Assembly: GCF_900110675.1 (NCBI RefSeq)
Contig: NZ_FOEN01000001.1
Coordinates: forward strand, 394,318-458,317
DNA length: 64,000 nucleotides
DNA from: Ignavigranum ruoffiae
GTDB lineage: Bacteria; Bacillota; Bacilli; Lactobacillales; Aerococcaceae
Direction of reading: 5' to 3'
Shown one piece after another: positions 43,708-51,597 of this stretch (the first letter of the stretch is position 1; each line of letters opens with the position of its first letter). A model generated the notes under the pieces. That model was not told the origin of the DNA. It saw only the letters and a list, made by a program, of their open reading frames with translations, and did not search any database. A program made the translations under genes and the position numbers.

Positions 43708-43738
43708 TGTATTATACAATTAATACAGATAAAATCAA
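43708..43738 (-). promoter_or_regulatory. Promoter with operator 2 for the YtrA-type operon
   Basis: Leftward TTGATT (43738-43733) and a perfect TATAAT (43716-43711) are spaced by 16 bases. The -10 lies inside a second palindrome, TGTATTATACAATTAATACA (43708-43727), with 7-base arms identical to the outer part of operator 1. Regulator binding there would cover the -10. Confidence 0.7.
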
Positions 43739-43815
43739 TCACAAAATAAAATTTAACAGAATTTCCAGATCTGTAGCATAAAACATAGCTCTTACACAAA
43801 AATACAGCACTAAAA

Positions 43816-43866
43816 GAGACCCTCAGTAAAACCAGTGATGACTATCCAGGTTTTAGTGACGGTCTC
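43816..43866 (-). terminator. Terminator after pheT
   Basis: Two 18-base arms (43816-43833 and 43849-43866) pair with two mismatches and enclose a 15-base loop. Read leftward, the stem ends with CTCTTTTAG. It lies about 120 bases after the pheT stop; the bases between the hairpin and pheT show no other feature. Confidence 0.75.
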
Positions 43867-43985
43867 GCTTAAGAAAGCCTTTCATGCATTTATTCAATTA
43901 GAAAGTAAAACTGTATTTATTAGCTCATCTTAGTTATTTAGCTTAACAGCTTAGTCTATCATTAAACGGAATTATCCTATTTGTA

Positions 43986-46409
43986 TTAACGAATTTCTAA
44001 GCCATCAATCGTGGCTAGCGCTTGATAAATCTTGTCCATAGCCCCATTAATTTCTTCATCACGAATTGTGGCCTCGGGATTTTGGAAGGTCAAATGGTAG
44101 GCCAATGACTGCTTGTCCGCATCAATTTGTTCCCCAATATATTGGTCAAATAACTCGACCTCTTTCAAATAACTTCCTCCGTGGCTTTCCAGTAACTTAA
44201 CAATTCGACCATGTTCAATAGATTGTGGTAAGACCATGGCAATGTCTCGTGTGCTGGCCGGATATTTGGCTAAGGCCGGTGTTTTCTTTATGGTCCGTTC
44301 AGTCTTTTGGATTGCTTCCAAGTCCACTTCCATGAAATAGGTCGCTTTGGCTAAATCGTATTGATCACAAATATTAGGATGAACCCGACCCATAAAGCCG
44401 ATCACTTGCCCATCCAACACGATACTGGCTGTTTGACCCGGATGCATGACCGGAATTTGGTCAGATGGGACAAATTCAATACGATTAAGAAGATTAAATT
44501 GAGCAAAATAGGTTTCAACCATACCTTTTAAAGCATAAAAATCATAGGTATTTTCAGAACCATACCAAGTTTTAGCTTGTTCTTGACCGGAAACCATGAT
44601 GGCTAAACGTTCTTGCTCTAACGGTTGTTGGTGACGGCCTTGATGAATAAAGACCCGTCCCATTTCATAAATAGCAATATCTTTGGCTTGTCGAGCTAGA
44701 TTATATTGAGTGACTTCAAGCAAAGCAGGAAACATACTTTGTCTTAAGGTTGTTCGATCCGAACTCATTGGCAAGGCCAAATGAACAAGTGGTTGAGCTA
44801 CGGGTTGAAATAGTTTGGCCTTGTCCTCGGAGGTCAAGATATAAGAAATGACTTGATTCAGACCCAAGCCCTCTAGAATATCCTGACTTCTTCGATTGAA
44901 CTTCTGATTGGCAGTTAAGGCTCCTGGTTGACCCTTGCTTGCTGGTAAACGAGAAGGAATCCGATCGTAGCCATAAATTCGAGCAATTTCTTCGAAAATA
45001 TCAGCATCGATATGCAAGTCTCCTCGCCGACTTGGAATCCGAACCGTAAAATCAGCTTCACCATAACTCACTTCAAAATGAAGGCGATCGAAAATTTCTT
45101 TCAAGGCTTCACGACTTAGATCAATACCAATTTTTCTAATAATATCCTGATAAGGAATGGTGACTTGATGTTCTGTTTGATCAATGTGTTCAAGGTGGCT
45201 AATAGCCTGAACTGAATCCGCTTCGGCATACTGACCAATCAGCTGACCAGCTAATTGACTGGCAGCCAATACCCGAGCAGGATCCAAACCTTTCTCATTT
45301 CGTAGACTGGCCTGAGAACGTAGATGATATTTATTAGCCGTTCTACGAATTATCGTCGCCATAAACATGGCCGATTCTAAGAGAATTTCACGTGTTGACT
45401 CCGTTACTTCCGTATCAAAACCGCCCATCACCCCGGCTAGGCCGATCGCTTGGTTATTTGAACTAATCACGATATCTTGATCAGTAAGTTGCCGATCTTC
45501 ACCATCTAACGTCTTTAGCTGTTCATCTGGCTTGGCCAGACGTACGGTAATATCTTTGCCTGGCAATTTCTCATAATCATAAGCATGCAAGGGTTGCCCC
45601 AGCAGTAACATGACATAATTGGTCAGATCGACAATATTATTTAGCGGCCGTATCCCCATTTTCATCAAGCGAATTTGAATCTTCAAAGGACTTTCCTTAA
45701 CGGTCACACCAGAAATATGTCTTAGCGAGAAAATTGGCGCTAGTTTCGAATCAGCCAGCTTAATCACTGTATCTTGCAGAGGTGTTTCTTCGATTTCAGG
45801 GAGACCTTGTTGTATGGCAGACAAATTAACGTCTTGTTTCAAAATAGCTGCCACTTCATAAATTAAACCATGCATACTTAAAGCATCGGCTCGGTTGGGG
45901 GTCAAATCTAATTCTAAGATTGGATCATCTAAAGCAAATAATTCGACGATGTCTTGACCTACTTCAGCTTCTTCGGGAAGCAGATAAATTCCTTGAGCAT
46001 ATTTCTTAGGCACTACGCTATCGGCAAAACCTAACTCTTGTAGGGAACAAATCATCCCTTGGGAAGCGACTCCTCTTAATTCTGTGGATTGAATCTTGAT
46101 GCCACCAGGTAGCTTCGCGCCAGGTACAGCGACGATAACTTTCTGACCTTGACCAATATTAGGTGCCCCACAGACTATCTGTAAGGGACTTGATTGACCA
46201 ACATCTACTTGCGTAATCTTTAAGTGATCACTATCGGGATGAGGTTGACAATCTAATACATAACCAACTTTCAATTGATCTAGATTTTCGCCATAATTAT
46301 GAATTGTCTCAATTTCAATCCCTGTGCGTGACATTTGTTCGGCTAAATCTATCGCTGACACACCCGTTAAATCTAAATATTCTGCTAACCATTCTAAAGA
46401 TAAGTTCAT
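43986..46409 (-). CDS. pheT: Phenylalanyl-tRNA synthetase beta subunit
   Basis: An 807-residue subunit of the alpha2-beta2 synthetase. It contains an N-terminal tRNA-binding OB domain (VGYVLDCQPHPDSDHLKITQVDVG), the B3/B4 editing domain, B5 and the C-terminal anticodon-binding domain. The beta subunit hydrolyses mischarged Tyr-tRNA. Length is normal. The start overlaps the pheS stop by one base (TAATG). It is controlled with pheS by the upstream T-box leader. Confidence 0.95.
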   Translation of the reverse strand: MNLSLEWLAEYLDLTGVSAIDLAEQMSRTGIEIETIHNYGENLDQLKVGYVLDCQPHPDSDHLKITQVDVGQSSPLQIVCGAPNIGQGQKVIVAVPGAKLPGGIKIQSTELRGVASQGMICSLQELGFADSVVPKKYAQGIYLLPEEAEVGQDIVELFALDDPILELDLTPNRADALSMHGLIYEVAAILKQDVNLSAIQQGLPEIEETPLQDTVIKLADSKLAPIFSLRHISGVTVKESPLKIQIRLMKMGIRPLNNIVDLTNYVMLLLGQPLHAYDYEKLPGKDITVRLAKPDEQLKTLDGEDRQLTDQDIVISSNNQAIGLAGVMGGFDTEVTESTREILLESAMFMATIIRRTANKYHLRSQASLRNEKGLDPARVLAASQLAGQLIGQYAEADSVQAISHLEHIDQTEHQVTIPYQDIIRKIGIDLSREALKEIFDRLHFEVSYGEADFTVRIPSRRGDLHIDADIFEEIARIYGYDRIPSRLPASKGQPGALTANQKFNRRSQDILEGLGLNQVISYILTSEDKAKLFQPVAQPLVHLALPMSSDRTTLRQSMFPALLEVTQYNLARQAKDIAIYEMGRVFIHQGRHQQPLEQERLAIMVSGQEQAKTWYGSENTYDFYALKGMVETYFAQFNLLNRIEFVPSDQIPVMHPGQTASIVLDGQVIGFMGRVHPNICDQYDLAKATYFMEVDLEAIQKTERTIKKTPALAKYPASTRDIAMVLPQSIEHGRIVKLLESHGGSYLKEVELFDQYIGEQIDADKQSLAYHLTFQNPEATIRDEEINGAMDKIYQALATIDGLEIR

Positions 46410-47470
46410 TAATAAGCGCCTCCCTTATACTGTTGAAGAAAACGAATATCATTTTGATAGAAGTGGCGAATATCATCGATATTATTTCTTAACATAGCCA
46501 CCCGTTCAATTCCCAAACCAAATGCAAATCCAGAATAAATACTTGGATCTATGCCTGACATCCGTAAGACATTGGGATGCACCAAGCCGGCACCGAGAAT
46601 CTCAATCCAACCACTCTTCTTACACATAGCACATCCTTGACCATGACACTTGAAACAAGTCACATCAACCTCTACAGAAGGCTCTGTAAAGGGAAAATAA
46701 GAAGGACGTAGGCGGATTTCAGTTTCCTCGCCAAACATTTGTTTTGAAAAGGCTAGTAAGGTACCAGATAAATCAGCCATAGTAATTCCTTGGTCGACCA
46801 CTAAGCCTTCAATTTGTTGGAATTGGTGAGAATGCGTTGCATCATCGTCGTCGCGTCGGAATACCTTACCTGGAGAAATCATCTTCAAAGGCCCTTTAGA
46901 GAAATCATGGATTTCTAAAGTCCGTGCTTGAACTGGCGACGTATGAGTCCTTAACAATACTTCTTCATCAATATAAAATGTATCCTGCATATCGCGAGCT
47001 GGATGATCTTTAGGCAAATTCATACGTTCGAAATTATAAGCATCTAATTCGACTTCTGGTCCTTCGATGACTTGATAACCCATACCTAAGAAGAAATCCT
47101 CAATTTCTTGTCGCGTTTGGGTCAAGATATGACGAGTGCCATATTTTCTACGTTTACCTGGGAGGGTAACGTCAAGAGCTTCTTTAGCTAAGGCTTGAGC
47201 CATTTCTTCGGCCTGAATAGCTTCACTGGCTTCGGCAAAAGCTAGATTAAAATCCTTTTGGAAATGAGAAATCGCTTGGCCAAGTTGCGGTTTTTCCTCC
47301 GCAGACAATTGTCCCATTTGTCTGGTAAATTGATTTAAACTTCCTTTCTTACCGGTATATTTCACCCGGATTTGTTTTAACGCATCACTTGAATCTGCTT
47401 GATTAATATCGGTTAAGGCTTGTTTCAGTAACTCTTCCATTGCTTGAATTAAGTCGTTAATCTCTTTCAT
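46409..47470 (-). CDS. pheS: Phenylalanyl-tRNA synthetase alpha subunit
   Basis: A 353-residue class II catalytic subunit. An N-terminal coiled coil (tRNA arm) is followed by the core with motif 2-like [21 protein letters not shown] and motif 3 [15 protein letters not shown] four-Cys metal-like segment ([12 protein letters not shown]) appears in the core, as in many Firmicutes PheS. The start at ATG 47470 follows AAGGAGATGATTGTG; the longer frame from 47479 would start inside the ribosome site. Confidence 0.95.
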   Translation of the reverse strand: MKEINDLIQAMEELLKQALTDINQADSSDALKQIRVKYTGKKGSLNQFTRQMGQLSAEEKPQLGQAISHFQKDFNLAFAEASEAIQAEEMAQALAKEALDVTLPGKRRKYGTRHILTQTRQEIEDFFLGMGYQVIEGPEVELDAYNFERMNLPKDHPARDMQDTFYIDEEVLLRTHTSPVQARTLEIHDFSKGPLKMISPGKVFRRDDDDATHSHQFQQIEGLVVDQGITMADLSGTLLAFSKQMFGEETEIRLRPSYFPFTEPSVEVDVTCFKCHGQGCAMCKKSGWIEILGAGLVHPNVLRMSGIDPSIYSGFAFGLGIERVAMLRNNIDDIRHFYQNDIRFLQQYKGGAY

Positions 47471-47490
47471 CACAATCATCTCCTTGAATA

Positions 47491-47735
47491 AAATAAAAAA
47501 AGCCCATCCCCCGAAAGGGACGCGCTACCGTGGTACCACCCTTATTTTTAAATCTTTATTACCTAAAAATTCAAACTCTTAAATCTTTAACCGGGATAAC
47601 GGGATCCTTTTCAACAGATGTCTTAACAGATCAGCTCGGAAATTGAAGGTTGATAACGACTTACTGATCTAGTTTCAGTCATGCTAAATCTCCCTGTGCT
47701 TAGCGTTTCAACGGATTTCGTCAAGGCCTTTATTA
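47491..47735 (-). promoter_or_regulatory. T-box leader of pheST
   Basis: A transcribed leader that senses uncharged tRNA. Read leftward it ends in the T-box AAGGGTGGTACCACGG (complement at 47528-47543), followed by a terminator stem and a T-run (47525-47491). A TTC triplet in ACCTTCAA (complement near 47648-47655) is a plausible Phe specifier. High uncharged tRNA-Phe would favour antitermination and pheST expression. Confidence 0.9.
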
Positions 47736-47740
47736 ATTAT

Positions 47741-47769
47741 AGTATAGCGAGATTTAGCTCAAGGGTCAA
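47741..47769 (-). promoter_or_regulatory. pheST promoter
   Basis: Leftward TTGACC (47769-47764) and TATACT (47746-47741) have 17-base spacing just upstream of the T-box leader. Confidence 0.75.
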
Positions 47770-47777
47770 TCAGTTAT

Positions 47778-48320
47778 TTATTTTAAGGAATTAGAAAACC
47801 GAAAAGCTGGTTTAATTAATGAACGATAAGTATCCGCAGCTTGCCGCCATTCATTCACGAAGACGGAAAGATAACCATGATACAATTCACTAATCGCGGC
47901 TTCTTTATCCATTAAGGTGACAACCCAGCTTTCAGCATAACGTGGTAAATCTAAGGTCGCCCCAAACATATGTTTCAAAATAATATCTTGTTCCATATCT
48001 GATAATTCTACCAACTTGATCGCATTAGCCAAGGCTATCCGTGGATGCTCGTAATTATGCCCTTTACCTCCTACGGTTGATTTCTCATGACTTTCATAGA
48101 AAAATAAATCATGCAACAAGCCTGCCCGGGCAATCGACCGTCGATTTAAGCCTAGACGCCGCGCCCAACGAAATGAGCGATAAGATACAGAAATTGAATG
48201 AGCCAACCGATTGGTAAAACGATGATGGACATACTTCTCTAGACCTTTAACTTCTTCTAGATTCATGATTTCTTCCACAATGGACATATATTCACGATCT
48301 GCTTGCCAATTTAAAGTCAT
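47778..48320 (-). CDS. HD-domain hydrolase of unknown substrate
   Basis: A 180-residue protein with an HD metal-dependent phosphohydrolase pattern: HSISVSYRSFRWARRLG, then GLLHDLFFYE (the HD pair) and a later YEHPRIALANAIKLV. HD proteins hydrolyse phosphoesters of nucleotides or nucleic acids; no sequence detail fixes the substrate. The start is ATG 48320, preceded by GGAGG; TTG codons precede it. It lies upstream of the pheST promoter on the same strand but has no obvious link to it. Confidence 0.75.
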   Translation of the reverse strand: MTLNWQADREYMSIVEEIMNLEEVKGLEKYVHHRFTNRLAHSISVSYRSFRWARRLGLNRRSIARAGLLHDLFFYESHEKSTVGGKGHNYEHPRIALANAIKLVELSDMEQDIILKHMFGATLDLPRYAESWVVTLMDKEAAISELYHGYLSVFVNEWRQAADTYRSLIKPAFRFSNSLK

Positions 48321-48456
48321 CAACAATCCTCCAATACACTATTTCTCAATACCACAGCTATTATAGAGAACCGATGTAAATTATTCATGAAGGATTGGTT
48401 AATTTATTGTAAAAATTATGTAAATCTGCCAATCCTGTGTATGTTACCCAAAAAAA

Positions 48457-48506
48457 TCCTCCATGAAGTAGCTTAAAATCAATGTTAGCAAGCTACTTAA
48501 GGAGGA
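48457..48506 (-). terminator. Terminator after the TrmH-type gene
   Basis: TCCTCC and AAGTAGCTT (48457-48474) pair with AAGCTACTT and GGAGGA (48490-48506). Read leftward the stem runs into a T-run (TTTTTTTG). It lies about 145 bases after the stop at 48650. Confidence 0.75.
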
Positions 48507-48649
48507 GCTTTTAATTTAAAATAGTAATATTTATTAACCTCAATGCGGTCATTTTGCTATGGATAAATAAATATTTTTGAACTTTATTTTTCAATAAAAA
48601 TTTTCTTTTGAATGAATCTGATGGGCATTGAACAAACTCTTTAGCCTAA
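48507..48649. other. Gene-free stretch after the TrmH-type gene
   Basis: AT-rich bases between the stop codon and its terminator. I see no gene or other element in it. On the far side of the terminator (48327-48456) there are only upstream bases of the HD gene, without a clear promoter. Confidence 0.5.
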
Positions 48650-49429
48650 TCATAGTTCAGTCTCAGGCAAAGAATGAAACATTAAAATGCTGGCTGCCAC
48701 TGCTGCATTCAAAGATTCAGCTTGACCCGGCATCGGGATATGGACAAGACCATCACTTAAGGCTTGGATTTCTGGCGAAACTCCCTGACCTTCATTGCCA
48801 ATCACATAAGCTAGGTCTTGATCTCGAGATACTTGCCGATAATCTAGCGATGTCTGATCAAGCGCTGAACTATAAACCTTAATTGCCGCGGCTTGTAATT
48901 TTGGGATTAAATCAGCTAAAGGATAACTGATGCAAGGAAGATGCCAGAGAGAACCTTGGGTCGCCCGAATAACCTTGTCATTATAGATGTCCACGGTTTG
49001 CGGACTCATAAAGACCGCTGAATAATTCGCAGCATCCGCGGTTCGCATCATGGTTCCTAAATTTCCCGGATCTTGGATATTATCTAAAATTAGGAAGCGA
49101 CTCCCTTGATTGATTAAAGTTTCAAGATTCACAGAATCACGGTTATTTTTAATTACTGCAAAAATACCCTGGTTTTGTTCCGTCTGACTGATTTCTTTAG
49201 CAATCTCTAGGCTAATTTCAATAGCTGGACAACGATCTTGCCAGCTTGGTCTAATAAAATTAGGGTCGATGACCATCATATTCTGAAGTTGACAACCCGC
49301 TTGAATAGCTTCTTCTACCAAATGAAATCCTTCAATCAAATAGGCTTGAAATTGTTTACGACCTTTAGCGGTATGCAATTTTTTCCATTGTTTGACTTGA
49401 GGATTCTGCTTGGATTGAATCTCTTTCAT
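48650..49429 (-). CDS. TrmH-family RNA 2'-O-methyltransferase
   Basis: A SPOUT-family methyltransferase of about 259 residues. An N-terminal substrate-binding part (EIQSKQNPQVKQWKKLHTAKGRKQ) is followed by the three SpoU motifs: LDNIQDPGNLGTMMRTADAA, VIGNEGQGVS and PMPGQAESLNAAVAASILMF. These methylate 2'-OH groups of tRNA or rRNA; the target is not determinable. The start at ATG 49429 lies just after the pepV stop; the longer frame to 49462 runs inside pepV. Confidence 0.9.
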   Translation of the reverse strand: MKEIQSKQNPQVKQWKKLHTAKGRKQFQAYLIEGFHLVEEAIQAGCQLQNMMVIDPNFIRPSWQDRCPAIEISLEIAKEISQTEQNQGIFAVIKNNRDSVNLETLINQGSRFLILDNIQDPGNLGTMMRTADAANYSAVFMSPQTVDIYNDKVIRATQGSLWHLPCISYPLADLIPKLQAAAIKVYSSALDQTSLDYRQVSRDQDLAYVIGNEGQGVSPEIQALSDGLVHIPMPGQAESLNAAVAASILMFHSLPETEL

Positions 49430-49430
49430 A

Positions 49431-50855
49431 CTATCTTGTAAGCTCATAAATCGCTTCAGCATAAATAGCCGTTGCTCGTAATAAATCTTTAACCGCTAGG
49501 AATTCATTAGCCTGATGCATGGTGTCGATCGAATCAGGGAATAAAGCTCCATAGGCAACGCCACGAGGCATTAGTCGACCATAAGTTCCGCCACCAATCG
49601 TTTGTTCGTGAGCTGGTAAGCCGGTTTGACGATGATATACATCCAGTAAAGTGGCTACAAGTGGGTCATCAGCTGGCACATAGTGAGGTTCTTTGTGGGC
49701 ACCCATTTCAAAACTTAAAGCCGTGTATGCCGTCAATTGATCTTGCATTTGTGTCAGCATTTTTTCTGGATCTGTACCTTCAGGGAAGCGGAAATTCACA
49801 TTCATTGATACGCCATCTTCAAGGTTGAAATTAACAATGCCAACATTCATTGAAACGTCGCCCATTACTGGATGATGGTGTGCTACGCCCACTTTACTCG
49901 CATCAAAACCTTCAAATAATTCTTGACTTAATAATTGAATCAATTGTTGAGCATCGAGACGCGTCCAAGAATAGTCAGCTAAAAATTTAGCCAAATGAGT
50001 CGCTGCGTTGATCCCTTTTTCTGGAGTAGATCCGTGTGCGGATTTCCCAACTAAGGTTAAATCAGCGATTTGATCCTTAATATCTATTTGACCCTTAAAT
50101 TGATGTTGATCGAGGTAATGATTGAAAGCATCTGTCAAAGTCTCTGGTGATAAATTAGTATCAACAAGTTTTACTTGGGCTTGGGCCGATTCCGGCACCA
50201 TATTCGGTCTTAAACCAGCTTGCCAATTGACTAATTCTAGTTGGCCAGATTGTTCTTCAGTATTCTTGGAAGAGAATAGAGCCGAAACATTCCCTTTCTC
50301 TCCATTGATAATTGGGAAATCAGCATCGGGTGAGAATCCTAAGTCTGGCATTTCAGCATGTTTAAAGTAATAATCCATACATTGCCAGCCACTTTCTTCA
50401 TCAGTTCCAACGATGAGGTGAATGCGTTTATTAAATTCAACCCCTAGTTCACGTAGCAATTTCAAAGCGAAAAAGGCGGCAACGGTTGGCCCCTTGTCAT
50501 CACTTGAACCACGAGCATAGATCCGTTCATCTTTGATTACCGGATCGAAGGGATCAGTTTGCCAGCCCGAACCTGCAGGAACAACATCCAAATGTCCTAA
50601 TATTCCGACTAACTCATCTCCCTGACCAAGTTCGATGCGTCCGGCCCAAGGTCCAAATTTTTGGGTCGTAAAGCCATCTTCCTCAGCCATCTGCATAAAT
50701 TCATTCAAGGCTTTCAAAGGTCCTGGTCCCACAGGAGCTTCTTCACTCGCTAAAGCATCATCGCGAACTGATTCAATCTTTAATAGTCGAAACAGATCGG
50801 CTAATAAATCCTCTTTTCTCGCAGTCACTTCGTCTAACCAATGAATTTTTTCCAT
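49431..50855 (-). CDS. pepV: Dipeptidase PepV
   Basis: A 474-residue M20 zinc dipeptidase that cleaves dipeptides after oligopeptide uptake. Metal and catalytic motifs are LGHLDVVPAGSGW, YARGSSDDKGPT, GTDEESGW (the catalytic Glu pair) and the late EQTIGGGTYGR. Size matches lactic acid bacterial PepV. It lies between an RsuA-type gene upstream and a TrmH-type gene downstream, all leftward. Confidence 0.94.
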   Translation of the reverse strand: MEKIHWLDEVTARKEDLLADLFRLLKIESVRDDALASEEAPVGPGPLKALNEFMQMAEEDGFTTQKFGPWAGRIELGQGDELVGILGHLDVVPAGSGWQTDPFDPVIKDERIYARGSSDDKGPTVAAFFALKLLRELGVEFNKRIHLIVGTDEESGWQCMDYYFKHAEMPDLGFSPDADFPIINGEKGNVSALFSSKNTEEQSGQLELVNWQAGLRPNMVPESAQAQVKLVDTNLSPETLTDAFNHYLDQHQFKGQIDIKDQIADLTLVGKSAHGSTPEKGINAATHLAKFLADYSWTRLDAQQLIQLLSQELFEGFDASKVGVAHHHPVMGDVSMNVGIVNFNLEDGVSMNVNFRFPEGTDPEKMLTQMQDQLTAYTALSFEMGAHKEPHYVPADDPLVATLLDVYHRQTGLPAHEQTIGGGTYGRLMPRGVAYGALFPDSIDTMHQANEFLAVKDLLRATAIYAEAIYELTR

Positions 50856-50868
50856 TTTCCCACTCCTT

Positions 50869-51597
50869 TTATTCTATTAAGCCAAAAGGCTTTAATTGTT
50901 GCATTTCTTCAGGCTTCAAAGGACGGTACTGTCCTAAAGCTAAATTAGGGTCTAAGACTATCGGGCCCATTTGAATCCGTTGCAAAGTCACAACTTGATG
51001 ATCAAAGGCTGAAAACATGCGCTTGACTTGATGGAATTTCCCTTCATAGATTTCAACTTCAATATATGTCCGATCTTGTGCCGGATCATAATTGATAATC
51101 GATAGCTGTGCCGGCAAAGTGATAAAATCGCCTAAGTCAATCCCATCTGCAAAGGCTGTGATGACATTCGCTTCAACCCGGCCTTGGACCCAAGCTCGAT
51201 AGACTTTACCAATCTCTTGCTTGGGCGATAATAATTGATGGGCTAATTGACCATGGTTGGTTAATAACAATAAACCCGTGGTATCCCGGTCCAAACGGCC
51301 GACCGGAAATAAGTCGACATGACTATAATCTGCAGCAACCCAGTCAATGACAGTTTCATAATAATGATCCTCAGTCGCTGAAACGATGCCTGCCGGTTTA
51401 TTCAGCATCAGATAATAATATTGCTGATAGTGAACAGCCTGCCCTTCACAGGTAATATCAACCAATTTCGGATCTACCTGAAAAGCCGGATCTTTAATGA
51501 CCTCTTGGTCTATTTCTACTGTACCCGCTTGAATCATCTTTTTGACTTGGCGCCGAGTACCTAATCCTGCATGAGCTAGTAGCTTATCTAATCTCAT
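50869..51597 (-). CDS. RsuA-family pseudouridine synthase
   Basis: A 242-residue enzyme with an N-terminal S4 RNA-binding domain (RLDKLLAHAGLGTRRQVKKM) and the catalytic domain with PVGRLDRDTTGLLLLTNHG, where the Asp of GRLDRDT attacks the uridine. It resembles RsuA, which acts on 16S rRNA U516, but RluB/E-type specificity cannot be excluded. Its ATG overlaps the flippase gene stop by 4 bases (ATGA-type), as in the Bacillus ytgP-ytzG order. Confidence 0.9.
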   Translation of the reverse strand: MRLDKLLAHAGLGTRRQVKKMIQAGTVEIDQEVIKDPAFQVDPKLVDITCEGQAVHYQQYYYLMLNKPAGIVSATEDHYYETVIDWVAADYSHVDLFPVGRLDRDTTGLLLLTNHGQLAHQLLSPKQEIGKVYRAWVQGRVEANVITAFADGIDLGDFITLPAQLSIINYDPAQDRTYIEVEIYEGKFHQVKRMFSAFDHQVVTLQRIQMGPIVLDPNLALGQYRPLKPEEMQQLKPFGLIE

